Positions 33,792 through 45,186 of a DNA stretch of 64,000 nucleotides are shown piece after piece. A program made the translations under genes and the position numbers. The notes beneath the pieces were generated by a model. It made no database searches, was not told the DNA's origin, and worked only from the letters and a program-made list of their open reading frames with translations. Location: positions 475,001 to 539,000 of the forward strand of contig JAFMOC010000197.1 of assembly GCA_019802505.1 (NCBI GenBank). Direction: 5' to 3'. Within the stretch, counting starts at the first letter, position 1. Each line of letters begins with the position of its first letter. This DNA comes from Corydoras sp. C115 (taxonomy: Eukaryota > Chordata > Actinopteri > Siluriformes > Callichthyidae).

Positions 33792-36700
33792 TAAAAATAT
33801 ATATATATATATATATATATTAGGGCTATATTAAGTGGCTTAGTGGTTTAGCATGTTCTCCTCTCAGCGATAGGGATTCCCGGTTCGAATCCCCATCTGG
33901 GTGGAGTTTCCATGTCCTCCCCGTGTCTGCGTGGGTTTCCTCCGGGTTCTCCAGTTTCCTCCCACAGTCCAAAAACATGGATCAAGTCAATAGAGTTCTC
34001 CAAATTGCCCCATATAGAGTGTGTCTGTGAGTGAGTGTGTGCCCAGCGATAGATTGCCCCCCTGTCCTGGGTGTATCTGCCCAGCACCCGAGATGTTCTC
34101 CCCTGGATGGGCATGGGGAACCCCCCCCCCCGCGACCCTAATAGAGGATAAAGCATAAGATAATGAATGAATGAAAGGATATATTATATAATATTTATAT
34201 AATTTATTTATTTATTAATTAATTGTTTTATAATATTTATAACAATAATAATGTTTATTAATATTATATGTATAATATTATGTATATATTGTTCTTCGTA
34301 CCTTCCCGATCCTGCAGAACCATGACGCTGTCCCGGTGGGTGTGGCCATAAAACTGTCCCTGAATCACGTCGCTGTAGTTACGGAATATGTCCACTAGTC
34401 TTTCGTTGTACCTCTCCTTCATAGCGGGTGTGTTATAAACAAACGGAAGGTAACCAATGGGAACGTGGGCGATCACGTAGACCTTAACGGAGGCGAGACA
34501 GGTGGTGGTGTTATTTAAAACTGTTTAATTATACGGATGCACATCATCGACCAACATGCTGATTGGATATCAATATCTTGTGGGGGGGGGGGGGGGTTAA
34601 TGACTAATCAATTTATCGTCAATGGCAACCGTCAATCAACATGCCCTCTTTGGATCGGCCGCCCTACGATGACGGAATGAAACGTGTCGCTTACTTTCTC
34701 GGCGTCCTGTCTGGAACGTTCCAGCGTGTCCTGCAGCCACCCGAACTGACCGGCCGGATCGGTCATGTTGGACGTCGCGTTGTCGGGGCCGTAATAGAGA
34801 TTGGTGTTGAGGCTCAGCAGCCGGAGCCCGGGTTCGATCACCTGAGAGTAAAACCCACCTGCAACGAGTGAAGGACCGACGAAAGACAGCGGAACAAAAC
34901 CGGAGTGGACATCGGACTTACTGCAGGACATATTTACTTCAGCACAGAGGAAACAGAATTACCAATCGGGAGGAAGGTGTGGGTGGAGTTTGCATGTTCT
35001 CCCCTTGTCTGGGTGCGTTTCCTCCTGGTTCTCCTCATACAGTCCAAAAACATGGATTAAAGGCAAACTGGATGCTCCAAATTGCCCCTACATGATGTCT
35101 GTGAGTGAGTGCCCAGTGATGGATTGGCGTCCTGTCCTGGTGTATCTGCCCAGCAACCGAAAAACGTTCTCCCCTGGATGGGCATGGGGAACCCAACCCA
35201 ACCCAACTCAACCCAACTCTCCCCCCCCCCAACCTAAGGATGGAAGTCTGATCTTCAGATCCCCAAAGTAAATCTCCGAACCCCACTCATGATTAGGGTG
35301 GGGGGGGGGTTCCCAATGCCCATCCAGGGGAGAACGTTTCGGGCGCTGGGCAGATACACCCAGGACAGGGCGCCAACCTATCGCTGGGCACACACTCACT
35401 CACTCACACAGACACACTCTATATGGGGCAATTTGAAGAACTCAATTGACTTGATCCATGTTTTTGGACTGTGGGAGGAAACCGGAGAACCCGGAGGAAA
35501 CCCATGCGGACATGGGGAGGACATGGAAACGCCACCCAGATGGGGATTCGAACCGGGAATCCCTAGTGCTGAGAGGAGAACATGCCAACCACTGAGCCAC
35601 CGTGCCGCCCTAATTAAATATAATATATATTAAATATAATTATCAATATGGTAAAATGTCCGAAGCTCACCTTTGCGTAGCGTATCGAGGGATTCTGGGA
35701 GGAGCCAGGGACTCCACAACTCAGCCACCGCCTGGTAAACAGCGTTGGGTTCCACGGGGAGTTGATCCTGAAAATAAAATATAATATACCATATTTAAAT
35801 AAATTTGCATAATTATTTTAATAATCAGGTCCATTTAGGGGGCGACACAGTGGCTTAGTGGTTTAGCATGTTCTCCTCAGCCCTGGGGATTCCCGGTTCG
35901 AATCCCAATCTGGGTGGAGTTTCCATGTTCTCCCCATGTCCGCGTGGGTTTTCTCCGGGTTCTCCCGTTTCCTCCCACAGTCCAAAAAACATGGATCAAG
36001 TCAATTGGATTCTCCGAATTGCCCCATATAGAGCGTGTTTAGATTGCCCACCTGTCCTGGGTGTATCTGCCCAGCGCCCAAAATGTTCTCCCCTAACCCC
36101 CCCCCCCAACCCCACGACCCTAATAGAGGATAAAGCAGAAGATAATGGATGGAAGGTTCATTTAGGAAGCCTAAATGGTGCCCCTGAGGTACACATGCCC
36201 CCGTCACTCTTACCTGCGGCCAGTAGTCGTGGTTACCGAGGGCGGGGTACACCGGCAGGTGAGGGAAGAAGTGGCGAATGGTGCGCGTCATGTTGCCGAT
36301 GATGCTGATCACGACGTCGGTGGACAGTTTGTTGGCCGGGACGTGGGGGGGGTTATCCCTGCAAACAAAAGCAAACCCAAGCCTTTGGTTAAAAACATGC
36401 TTTGAGAGTTCCCTCCTGACATCCCATAATGAGTTACCCGGTCCAGATTATGAAGGCCGGCTCCAGGTCCGCGTGTTCCATGTAGCCGAAGGCCGACAGA
36501 ATCAGCCGGTACGGAGAGTCGCACAGGAAGTCGCCAAAAAGCCCGGGATCGGCGGCGGGGTGGCCCTTCGAGGAGAAGCAGACCTGGGTCGGGTCCTCGG
36601 TCATGTGATAGGTGGGGTCCAGGTGGAGGTCCGACACGTGCCAGAATTTACCTGGAATCAAAGACACGGGTTAAAAGATGGAGATGGAACCTTCTGGATT

Positions 36701-37003
36701 CACTCTGATGACCACCACCACCACCCACAGAGCAGGTGCTATTAGGGTGGTGGGTGGTTCTCAGTTCTGCAGTGATCCTGACATGGTGACACCCAAAATG
36801 TAGACTGGGGTTGGCATCAGAACTCTATGGACCACTGAGGTTCTCCCAGACCGATCTCCTCTCATTATGGACGAGGTCAAGAGTTTAGGGAAGGTTCTTT
36901 AAAGACGAATGAGGAACTTACCGACAGACGGGTTCTGGGTCGGTGCTGCAGAAATCAGTGCACCCAAAACCAGAGCCAACAGACAGAAGAACACCGACGC
37001 CAT
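32820..37003 (-). CDS. smpdl3a: Acid sphingomyelinase-like phosphodiesterase 3a, 8 exons
   Basis: A secreted/lysosomal metallophosphoesterase that hydrolyses nucleotides and related phosphodiesters. Exons in transcript order: 36922-37003, 36438-36651, 36214-36358, 35671-35767, 34695-34858, 34302-34482, 33231-33355, 32820-33134. Spliced length is 1323 nt, 440 residues plus stop (human about 453). The signal peptide is MASVFFCLLALVLGALISAA. Metal-site motifs are in order and complete: DLHLDP (Asp35, His37), WTGD (Asp100), GNHD (Asn141, His142), AHVP (His240) and GHTHRD (His281, His283). N-glycosylation sequons include NMT and NLT. The C-terminal exon carries paired Cys. All splice sites are GT-AG and phases agree. 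The paralogue SMPDL3B is less likely because of the chromosomal neighbours. Introns 4, 5 and 6 hold SINEs and TA/AAT repeats. Confidence 0.96.
33490..33600. repeat. One-ended relic of the inverted-repeat element
   Basis: CCATCCACCACCCTAATAAC followed by ACCTGCTCTGTGGGGGTCCT, the same end as 28160-28212. In SMPDL3A intron 6. Confidence 0.8.
33676..33841. repeat. Segment shared with 38089-38612
   Basis: CAGCTGCTATTGACACGTGA plus CATGCTCGGGGGG, then (AAT)n/(TA)n and TTAGGGCTATATTA immediately before a plus-strand SINE. The same modules occur in the same order at 38089 and 38594. Confidence 0.8.
33842..34176 (+). mobile_element. Full-length SINE after (TA)n
   Basis: Head near 33833-33842 (GTGGCTTAGTGGTTTAGCAT), B-box intact, tail (ATGA)n. 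Antisense within SMPDL3A intron 6. Confidence 0.92.
34977..35230 (+). mobile_element. 5'-truncated SINE in SMPDL3A intron 4
   Basis: Starts at GTGTGGGTGGAGTTTGCATG (no tRNA part) and ends in repeated AACCCAACCC and a C-run. Faces the copy at 35291. Confidence 0.85.
35291..35610 (-). mobile_element. SINE, right arm of inverted pair
   Basis: GATTAGGGTG plus a G-run through to the head CCACCGTGCCGCCC. About 60 bp from the plus-strand copy. Confidence 0.92.
35840..36154 (+). mobile_element. SINE in SMPDL3A intron 3
   Basis: Target duplication GGTCCATTTAGG (35828-35839) / GGTTCATTTAGG (36155-36166), one mismatch in 12. It lies only 59 bp from exon 3 (36214). Confidence 0.92.
36710..36800. repeat. 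One-ended relic of the inverted-repeat element
   Basis: CCACAGAGCAGGTGCTATTA then GGGTGGTGGGTGGTTCTCAG and GTGATCCTGACATGG, the mirror of the 33490 end. In SMPDL3A intron 1. Confidence 0.75.
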
Positions 37004-37200
37004 GTTCGGTTGTCCACCACCAACAGTGTCCAAACAGGACAGTGGACGTGTTTGAGGAAGTAAAGAGTGATAATCACGTGTCTCTGTTGTCCTGGGATCT
37101 GACTGGCTGATTCTGCGGGAATTCTCTCCGCCTGCATTTCCACGTTGCACCACAAGAGGGCAGTGTTTACCTTCCAATCGCAACTCGGCTCATTTTATAT
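37004..37200 (-). promoter_or_regulatory. SMPDL3A proximal promoter region
   Basis: Upstream of the SMPDL3A ATG lies an E-box CACGTG at 37075-37080 in the context GACACGTGAT (minus strand), similar to the TFEB/CLEAR element of lysosomal genes, and an inverted CCAAT box at 37174-37178. Motif matches only. Confidence 0.35.
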
Positions 37201-37513
37201 ATATTTTTTTGTCATTTAAAGTCTATTTAAAACACGGAATGAACTCAAAATAGAGATCAAGTGATTCACAGACACTCAGAATGATTAACACGAACATGTT
37301 TGCATGTTCTCCCCATATCTGTATGGATTTTCATTTGTACATAACTAAAATTTAGAATTTATCTTGTGTATATATAGATTTCTGTGTTTTTATTATTATT
37401 TGCTATTAATTTTTTTAATTGACCTTTTTAATTGCTAAATACCCTTTTCACCTTTTTCTAATGTAACTTGCTGCTGAGAAGGTGAATTTCCTCATGATGG
37501 GACAAATAAAGGT

Positions 37514-37544
<31 letters not shown>

Positions 37545-38088
37545 TATCTTTTATTCCCGGGGGGGGGGGTGAATTGGTCATATGGGATTGCTGCAGGTGT
37601 GAATACTTGATTCTGCAGGACAGAACCCAACATTATTTCTGTTGGGCTGTTACCATGACGACCACTGAGCGCTTTCACTTTCCTTTCATCTCATTTAAGG
37701 TGTTTGTTAAGTTTATGATCAGGGTTCTCTGTGGGGCATTTAAGTTCTGCAAATCACCAAAAAAAAACAAAAAAAAAACACAACACTCACAGATGAGCCG
37801 TGACTTTAATACGGGTCGGAGAACATACCAAACGAAGACGAACAAAGTGACTAAAGAAACAGTGACGACGTCACAAACCAAACACAGAGACGATGGAATC
37901 GTGTTTGATTCGAGCTCCGTCGGCTCCAGCTGCGGACAGATGTGAGCCAAAGGTCGGACATATGGTCCACGTGTTATAAAACACATCTGATCCATGTCTG
38001 ACCGACAGATGGACCGGTGACGCCACCGTCATGTGAGCCACGTGATATAACAACATTTAAATACATCTGGCTCACATCTGGCAAAATT
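37200..38088. other. SMPDL3A-PKIB spacer, expected FABP7 position
   Basis: I searched both strands by eye for fatty-acid-binding-protein exons and saw none. The frame at 37574-37945 has no family features. The spacer consists of a LINE-like tail, G/A runs and unique DNA. Confidence 0.5.
37395..37553 (+). mobile_element. 3' tail of a LINE-type retroelement with (TCTTA)n
   Basis: GGTGAATTTCCTCATGATGG then GACAAATAAAGGTCTATCTT and about eight TCTTA repeats. This is a 3' tail form I recognise from fish retroelements; the rest of the element is absent (5' truncated). Confidence 0.6.
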
Positions 38089-38180
38089 CAGCTGCTATTG
38101 ACACGTGACATGCTCGGGGGGGGGGGGGGGGGGGGGCAAAAAAAATTCTTATTATTTTTTATATATATATATATATATAT

Positions 38181-38533
38181 TCATTCATTCATTCATTATC
38201 TCCCGCTTTATCCTTATTAGGGTCGTGGTGGGGTTCCCCATGCCCATCCAGGGGAGAACGTCTCGGGCGCTGGGCAGATACACCCAGGACAGGGCGCCAA
38301 TCTATCGCTGGGCAAACACACTCACTCACACACACACACTCTATATGGGGCAATTTTTGAGAATTCAATTGACTTGATCCATGTTTTTGGACTGTGGGAG
38401 GAAACCGGAGAACCCGGAGCAAACCCACGCAGACACGGGGAGAACATGGAAACTCCACTCAGATGGGGATTCGAACCGGGAATCCCTAGTACTGAGAGGA
38501 GAACATGCTAAACCACTAAGCCACCGTGCCACA
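38181..38533 (-). mobile_element. Full-length SINE inserted inside (TA)n
   Basis: TA repeats on both flanks (38160-38180 and 38534-38594). Head (CACCGTGCCACAC) and (CATT)n tail both complete. Confidence 0.94.
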
Positions 38534-38597
<64 letters not shown>

Positions 38598-38609
38598 GGC
38601 TATATTAGG

Positions 38610-38949
38610 TGGCTTAGTGGTTTAGCATGTTCTCCTCTCAGCTCTGGGGATTCCCGGTTCGAATCCCCATCTGGGTTTGCATGTTCTCCCCGTGTCCGCG
38701 TGGGTTTCCTCCGGGTTCTCCGGTTTCCTCCCACAGGAAAGTCAATTGAGTTCTCCAAATTGCCCCATATAGAGTGTGTACAGTATATGTGTGTGTGTCT
38801 GTGTGAGTGAGTGTGTGTACAGAGATAGATTGGTGTCCTGTCCTGGGTCTATCTGCCCAGCGGCGAAACGTTCTCCCCTGTATGGGCATGGGGAACCCCC
38901 CCCCCCACGACCCTAATAGAGGATAAAGCGGGAGATGATGGATGGATGG
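38610..38949 (+). mobile_element. SINE after (TA)n, head to head with 38181
   Basis: Preceded by TTAGGGCTATATTAG as at 33830. The body lacks the GTCCAAAAACATGGATC segment. Tail (GGAT)n. Confidence 0.9.
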
Positions 38950-39153
38950 TTTATTTTGATGTAGGCTGAATTAACAGTTTACTATTAATATTATTTGGTG
39001 ACTTAAGGGGGAAAAAAAGTTTTTTGTTGATTTTCACTCAGTTTTACAGGTTTTTCTTTCTTTCCTCTAAATCGGTCGACATTTTAAGGTAAAAATAATG
39101 TTTTCCTTTGTTTACCACAGCAGCAAAACAACAGAGCAATGTTCCGGACCATT

Positions 39154-39159
39154 TTTATT
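39154..39159 (-). terminator. Candidate distal PKIB polyadenylation signal
   Basis: AATAAA on the minus strand, 416 bp after the PKIB stop. Confidence 0.35.
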
Positions 39160-39350
39160 AAAGTAAATTTTGCAAAACATAAAATAATAGGCAAATACTA
39201 GCAATCAGGTGCAACAGGGAGAAATGGTTAAAAGCCCCGAAAAAATAAAGTTTTTAAACACATCAGCAAAACAAATCATCGTCTCAGTCTCCAAACACAC
39301 TGACGGGGACGCAGGGTGGACCCAGGACGTCTACCACCTAAAGGAATGGG

Positions 39351-39356
39351 TTTATT
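39351..39356 (-). terminator. Candidate proximal PKIB polyadenylation signal
   Basis: AATAAA on the minus strand, about 220 bp after the PKIB stop. Confidence 0.4.
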
Positions 39357-39574
39357 TTTTAGCTGTGCAATGTAAAGACGTCCTAAATACGGTAATGACG
39401 AGCCTTCGCTTGAGCTGCCCGAGGAAAGGTCACGTGACGTCTTGTGCTGTTTTGGAGACACGCCCGTCGTTCACACTGTCCCGGTTGAACGAACAGCAGG
39501 CGAGATTCTGGCTGTCGCTCATTGGGTCGTGTTTGGCTGACGTCACGTCACTCTGTAGTTCAGAAGTCTGAGGG

Positions 39575-39877
39575 TTACGTGCCCTCTGCCTTGTCCTTAC
39601 CCACGGCGGGGTCACTGGTGGGGACGCTAGTGGATGGACCCTCCCCATCCTGGTCAGCGTCATCTGAGAAGGACAATAAAGTATTAATTTCTCGATTATA
39701 TTTTGTAGACCTGTGGGTCCTGCACACCGTACCTCCAAGGGTTAGATTAGCCAGCTTGTTTGGCAGATCCGAGGCCTGTGGGCCGGCAGCGGGATCCAGA
39801 ATATCAGGCATGGCGTTCCTTCGGCCGGTCCGTCCGGTGGCGGAAAAGTCAGTGCCAACGGTCTCCACATCCGTCAT
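39575..39877 (-). CDS. pkib: cAMP-dependent protein kinase inhibitor beta, 2 coding exons
   Basis: PKI proteins bind the free PKA catalytic subunit as a pseudosubstrate and export it from the nucleus. Coding exons are 39733-39877 and 39575-39663 (donor GGAG|GTACGG, acceptor TTCTCAG|ATGACG). Spliced length is 234 nt, 77 residues plus stop (human PKIB 78). It starts MTDVETVGTDF. The pseudosubstrate is RTGRRNAMPDI (about residues 16-26) with the two Arg and the Ala in the phosphoacceptor place. The nuclear export signal LPNKLANLTLG follows. The intron also reads through in frame, giving a spurious 100-residue frame, but the splice sites are good and only the spliced form ends like the family (DPAVGKDKAEGT). 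The first coding exon extends 5' to an acceptor at 39905/39906 (GGTTTCAG|AGGATG), so at least one upstream noncoding exon must exist. Confidence 0.95.
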   Translation of the reverse strand: MTDVETVGTDFSATGRTGRRNAMPDILDPAAGPQASDLPNKLANLTLGGTVCRTHRSTKYNREINTLLSFSDDADQDGEGPSTSVPTSDPAVGKDKAEGT

Positions 39878-39947
39878 CTCTGAATCCTCCTCCTCATATC
39901 ATCCTCTGAAACCATCAGAGCAAAACTCACCGCTTTTATTAACATAT

Positions 39948-40251
39948 CCATTCATTCATTATCACATGCGTTATCCTCTATTAGGGGGGGGGGAGGGTTC
40001 CCCATGCCCATCCAGGGGAGAACGTTTCGGGCGCTGGGCAGATACACCCAGGACAGGACGCCAATCTATCGCTGGACACTCACTCACTCACACAGACACA
40101 TAAACACTCTATATGGGGCAATTTGGAGATTCACCTTGAGCCATGTTTTTGGACTGTGGGAGGAAACCGGAGAACCCGGAGGACACCCACGTGGACACGG
40201 GGAGGACATGCAAACTACACCCAGATTGGGATTCGAACCTGGAATCCCTAG
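39948..40251 (-). mobile_element. SINE lacking its tRNA head, upstream of PKIB exon
   Basis: Tail (CATT)n through GATTCGAACCTGGAATCCCT, then breaks off. The tail begins about 43 bp from the PKIB acceptor. Confidence 0.9.
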
Positions 40252-40403
40252 ATTTTAAAACAAACAGGATTCCGGTTTCTCTAATGATCCAATACTGCCA
40301 TCTGGCGGCCAAATTACAGAACGCAGTTAATAAAAAACAGTCGTAACAGGTTTAGTGCTGATCGGGAATCAGCTCGATGTTTATAATTAATCACTATTTT
40401 ATT

Positions 40404-40734
40404 CATTCATTCATTCATTATCTCCCGCTTTATCCTATATTAGGGTCGCGGGTTCCCCGTGCCCATCCAGGGGAGAACGTTTCGGGCGCTGGGCAGATAC
40501 ACCCAGGACAGGGCGCTAATCCATCGCTGGGCACACACTCACTCACACACACACACTCTATATGGGGCATTTTTGGAGAACTCAATTGACTTGATCCATG
40601 TTTTTGGACTGTGGGAGGAACCCGGAGGAAACCCACGCGGACACGGGGAGAACATGGAAACTCCACCCAGATGGGGATTCGAACCGGGAATCCCTAGAGC
40701 TGAGAGGAGAACATGCTAAGCCACCGTGATGCCC
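40404..40734 (-). mobile_element. SINE with perfect 12-bp target duplication
   Basis: CACTATTTTATT at 40392-40403 and 40735-40746. Head end slightly decayed (CCACCGTGATGCCC). Confidence 0.95.
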
Positions 40735-41537
40735 CACTATTTTATTATTTAAATAATTAAAGTATTGTATATCCCGCATTGACACGGATGTGACGCGCTC
40801 AGAGGTGTGTGTTACGGTCAAACGGCTCAGCCAATCAGATTTAAGGACCCGGAACTCCTCGAGTTTATAAGCAGCAATAAATAATACTGCCACAAAATGC
40901 GTTTCCAGAAGGACGAAGCCAAGCTCCTGATCGATGCAGAGGTTGATAAAGGATGGTGGGGGACGCCGGGTGTCCCATCCATCGCCTATGGAATGAAGCG
41001 GGACAGAGCTTGTGAGGCACTCCCTGGTGTTTGACCTTATTAGTTAAGAACCGCGATGCCCTTTCCATCCGTCTCCATAGTTATGGAACCAGGGGGTTCA
41101 CGTCGTGACGTCATCAGACCTCAAAATAAGCAGGAGCCGTGTGCGTTACGTCAGCGGCGGCCGAACGGGACGAGAGGAACCGTCCTTTAATGAGACGGAA
41201 CACCTGCCGTCGGCGCCGATGCAAAGAGAACGTCGTGGAAATGAATCACAGGACGTTAACGACATCGAGACGGACGTCCCCCGCCCTCCCTCCGTCCCCG
41301 AGCGCCCCCCTCCCCCCGCCTCCTCCCTGCCGTCGGCGGTGATGGGGCCTGTGGTTAAACGTGTTATATAAACACATCGATCGACCCGGGTTAACCTACG
41401 AGCCGCCGATCGATGGTTCTGCTTTAACGAGAGTCCTGTTGATCACTCCACACCACAAACTTAAATTCAATTTAACGCTTCTACTGAGTCTATTTCTATA
41501 TAACTCATCCTGGCATTAATACATAAAATCAAATATA

Positions 41538-41848
41538 TTCATTCATTCATTCTCCCACTTTACCCTATGGGTTCCCCATGCCCATCCAGGGGAGAACGTC
41601 TCGGGCGCTGGGCAGATACACCCAGGACCCCAGGACCCAAGATACACCCAATCCATCGCTGGGCACACACTCACTCACACAGACACACTCTATATGGGGC
41701 AATTTGGAGAACTCAATTGACTTGATCCATGTTTTTGGACTTTGGGAGGAAACCGGAGAACCCGGAGGAAACCCACGCGGACACGGGGAGAACATGGAAA
41801 CTCCACCCAGATGGGGATTCGAACCGGGAATCTCTAGAGCTGAGAGGA
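41538..41848 (-). mobile_element. SINE, outer copy of a duplicated pair
   Basis: (CATT)n tail to GAATCTCTAGAGCTGAGAGG. AATCAAATATA at 41527-41537 and 42042-42052 flanks the whole 41538-42041 composite, so the second body was added after or during insertion. Confidence 0.9.
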
Positions 41849-42041
41849 GAATTCAATTGACTTGATCCATGTTTTTGGACTGTGGGAGGAAACCGGAGAA
41901 CCTGGAGGAAACCCACGTGGACACGGGGAGAACATGGAAACCCAGATGGGGATTCGAACTCCACCCAGATGGGGATTCGAACCGGGAATCCCTAGAGGTG
42001 AGAGGAGAACATGCTAAACACTAAGCCATCGTGCCGCCTAT
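41849..42041 (-). mobile_element. Second, partial SINE body in direct repeat
   Basis: Starts at GAATTCAATTGACTTGATCC and repeats the body and head; GATGGGGATTCGAAC itself is duplicated near 41946 and 41967. Followed by (TA)n. Confidence 0.88.
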
Positions 42042-42044
42042 AAT

Positions 42045-42052
<8 letters not shown>

Positions 42053-42085
<33 letters not shown>

Positions 42086-42599
42086 GTTTGTGATATAAAT
42101 ATTAATGCCAGGATGAATATATAGACATAGACGCAGTACATTAGAGATGTGAAAACTTGTGAGGTCACAATGCGCCACCTGTATTTCCTCAACGTGTGCA
42201 CGTGGACCATAAGTCAACATCAAAACACGGCAGGCGCGCCGCTCTGAATGGCCGGCCCGTGTCTGTTTGATGTATCGCGGGGCATTAGAGAGGCTCCGGA
42301 GCTGCAGGTGAGGTTTATTTTTAGCCGGAGATCTGGAGATTTATGACGGTGTGGGCTTTAATCGGGCCCTGATTTTGCCGATCAGGCTCAGGACTTATTA
42401 TCCAGGCACCGCGCCGTCCATAACCCGTCTGCACGCGTCCGAACGGCGGACACGTTCAATAAAACATAACACGGAAGCGAGACGCGCCATAAAAGTCGGG
42501 TCCCGGTGTGGCGACCGTGCTGCCTTTATTTTATGAGGTTTAATTATGACCGGAGTTCATATACCAGCTTATAATTGGTTGACGGTGACCTTTGGTGGT

Positions 42600-42643
<44 letters not shown>

Positions 42644-44540
42644 TTGTTACACCACATGAGCCCGGCGTATGTGTTCACACAGTCAGAACAAATTGCCCCT
42701 CTCGCTGGTGTTTGGCCTCCGGGGCACAATTAGGTTTGCAAGCAGGTGCACTTAGTGGCAGATTCGCCTCAGTACGGCGGCCGGTTAAGGGCGGGCCCTC
42801 CTCCGGGGCGACGCCGGCGGCGGGGGTACGTCTCCAACGCGCTCGCTCCCACTGGGTGCAGGGAACGAGGCCCCGGCGGATGTGCCGAGAATATCCACGG
42901 AACATCACGCCTCATCATCGCACATTATAAAAAGCGCTGGCACGCATCACAGTCAGCCGCGTTACAGCAACACGGTGCCAGGGTGATATTATGGGATGGG
43001 TCCATAAAGTGATGTCATAAAGCGACCGCAGGAAATTCGACCTACCCAGTTAGTTATATGAGGTCACACTGCAGACACCTTTATCCAAAGTGACCTATAA
43101 GTACCTCAGCTTGAGGGCTGGGGTAATACTTTCCTTATTTTACACCTTAATGATCATGTACTTACCCTGTAATTACCCTGTAATTACCATAATCATACTC
43201 ATTTTACATCTTAATAATCCTGTACGTACCCTGTAATTACCATACTCATACTTTCCTTATTTTACACCTTAATGATCATGTACTTACCCTGTAACTAACG
43301 TATACTTTACTCATGTCACACCTTATTAGTTATTTACCCTGTAATTACCATACTCATACTCATTTTACATCTTAATAATCATGTACGTACCCTTTAAGTA
43401 CCCTGTAATTACCATACTCATACTTTCCTTATTTTACACCTTAATGATCATATACCTGCCCTGCAACTAACGTATACTTTACTCATGTAACACCTTATTA
43501 GTTACTTAGCCTGTACTTACCCTGTAATTACCTTTAACTAATAACTATTTTAATTTACATCTTAATTACCCTGTAATTACCATACTCATACTTTATTTAT
43601 TTTACATTATTTAATCATGTGCTTACCCTGTCATTACCCTGTATAGACCCTGTATTTACCTTTTACTAATAATATTCAATTTACATCTTAATTACCCTGT
43701 AATTACCCTGTAATTACCATAAACGCATGCTTTACTCATTTTACACCTTAATGATCATGGGCTTATTTAACTAATACGTCACTAATGTCACCCCGTATGT
43801 TATGTACTTGTCCTATAATTACCATTAACTAATACTTTGGCTATTTTGTGCATTAATAATCATGTGCTTACCCCGTAATTACCTTTAACTAACGCATGAA
43901 ATAAACGACTGTCCTCTGAAATGTGATGCAATAAATAAAATGACACCTAAGTGACGAGAATGTTCGTAATTGATTTTATGAAGCGTCGCAGTATTAATTA
44001 CGTATTTTGTATGTTCTCCCCATATTTGCACGGCTCTTCTGTCTCTGTGGTATGAAGATGATGCGATGTGATGTGAGGGCCCGGCCATCGGCAAAGGAAT
44101 CCTCAGCGGATTAAGGCTTCAGAATGGACTGAGTTCCACGCGGCGTGCAAATTGAAGTCGTAACATCTGGATGAAGTCTGAGTGCTCAGAGGAAGAGGAG
44201 CGGCGTCTTCATCAGAGTAATCCCCGAACCGAGGGGACGGCGAGCTGCCTCACGTCCTCCAGCTCGGGCTGTCATATGCTATTTATGTTGGCGTGCTTTT
44301 CTCTTCCTAATGTGCGAACAGCCTGTTCACGCTGTCAAGTGGAAGAACAACTTCGGGGGGGGGGTCCGTATAACGTTCCTTAAAGAGACTCTACAGGCCC
44401 ACAGACACTGTTCATCCTAAAATACATCCCACAGATGACAAAATCCACTCGCACATCCATCACATCGCAGGGCAGACAAACCAATCTCACGATAAACAGA
44501 CAATATTTAAAACTGATCCCACAAAACTTCACACATCCGT
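42053..44540. other. Spacer/PKIB intron, no coding exon seen
   Basis: (CA)n at 42601-42641. 42220-42540, 42760-42960 and 44050-44330 are GC-rich unique DNA and possible regulatory elements. The middle is the tandem region 43090-43900. Confidence 0.4.
43090..43900. repeat. Degenerate tandem array of TACCCTGTAATTACC words
   Basis: Words TACCCTGTAATTACC, ATTTTACACCTTAATGATCA and CATACTCATACTTT alternate. TTCCTTATTTTACACCTTAA recurs at about 43130, 43254 and 43426, so longer irregular periods near 125-170 bp exist. Confidence 0.88.
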
Positions 44541-44757
44541 CTAGGGAGCGATAGCTCAGCGGTCAGGGGGTGTTGGGTTATCAATCTGAAGGTTGGGGGT
44601 TCAAATCCCAGGTCCACTGAAGTTGCCAGTGTGGGTCCTGGAGCGAGGCCCTTAACCCTCATTGCTCCAGGGGGCGCTGTGATGAACCCTGTGCTCACCT
44701 TGTAAGTCGCTTTGGATAAAAGTGTCCAATAAATGACCAAATGTAAATGTAAATCTC
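44541..44757 (+). mobile_element. Second tRNA-derived SINE family
   Basis: A-box-like ATAGCTCAGCGGTCAG, B-box GGTTCAAATCC (44598-44608), tail part AAGTCGCTTTGGATAAAAGT and a terminal (TAAATG)n repeat. Unrelated in body to the abundant SINE. Single copy here plus the relic at 10463. Confidence 0.85.
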
Positions 44758-44882
44758 TAAAATGCATGATGATGGACGAGAGGGGTGTGTCCCAATAATT
44801 CCATCCATGGTGTACTTCAATATTTACTTTACTTTCTTAGTGATTTATTGTATTAATGATTTTGACTATACCAGCTCCATCC

Positions 44883-45186
44883 ATCCATTATCTTCCTCTT
44901 TATCCTCTATTAGGGTCATGGGGGGGGGGACGTCTCGGGCGCTGGGCAGATACACCCAGGACAGGACGCCAATCCATTGCTGGGCACACACTCACACACA
45001 CACTCTCTATGGGGCAATTTGGAGAATTCAATTGACTTGATCCATATTTTTGGACTGCTGGAGGAAACCGGAGGAAACCCACGCGGACACGGGGAAGACG
45101 TGGAAATGCCACCCAGATAGGGATTCGAACCGGGAATCCCCAGCGCTGAGAGGAGAACATGCAAAAACACTAAGCCACCGTGCCCG
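44883..45186 (-). mobile_element. SINE with 12-bp target duplication
   Basis: CCAGCTCCATCC at 44871-44882 and 45187-45198. The GGATGGGCATGGGG part is deleted next to the G-run. Confidence 0.93.

Noticed and set aside
39575..39877. Unspliced 100-residue PKIB form
   Set aside because: The intron is in frame by chance; splice sites are consensus and the spliced length matches the family.
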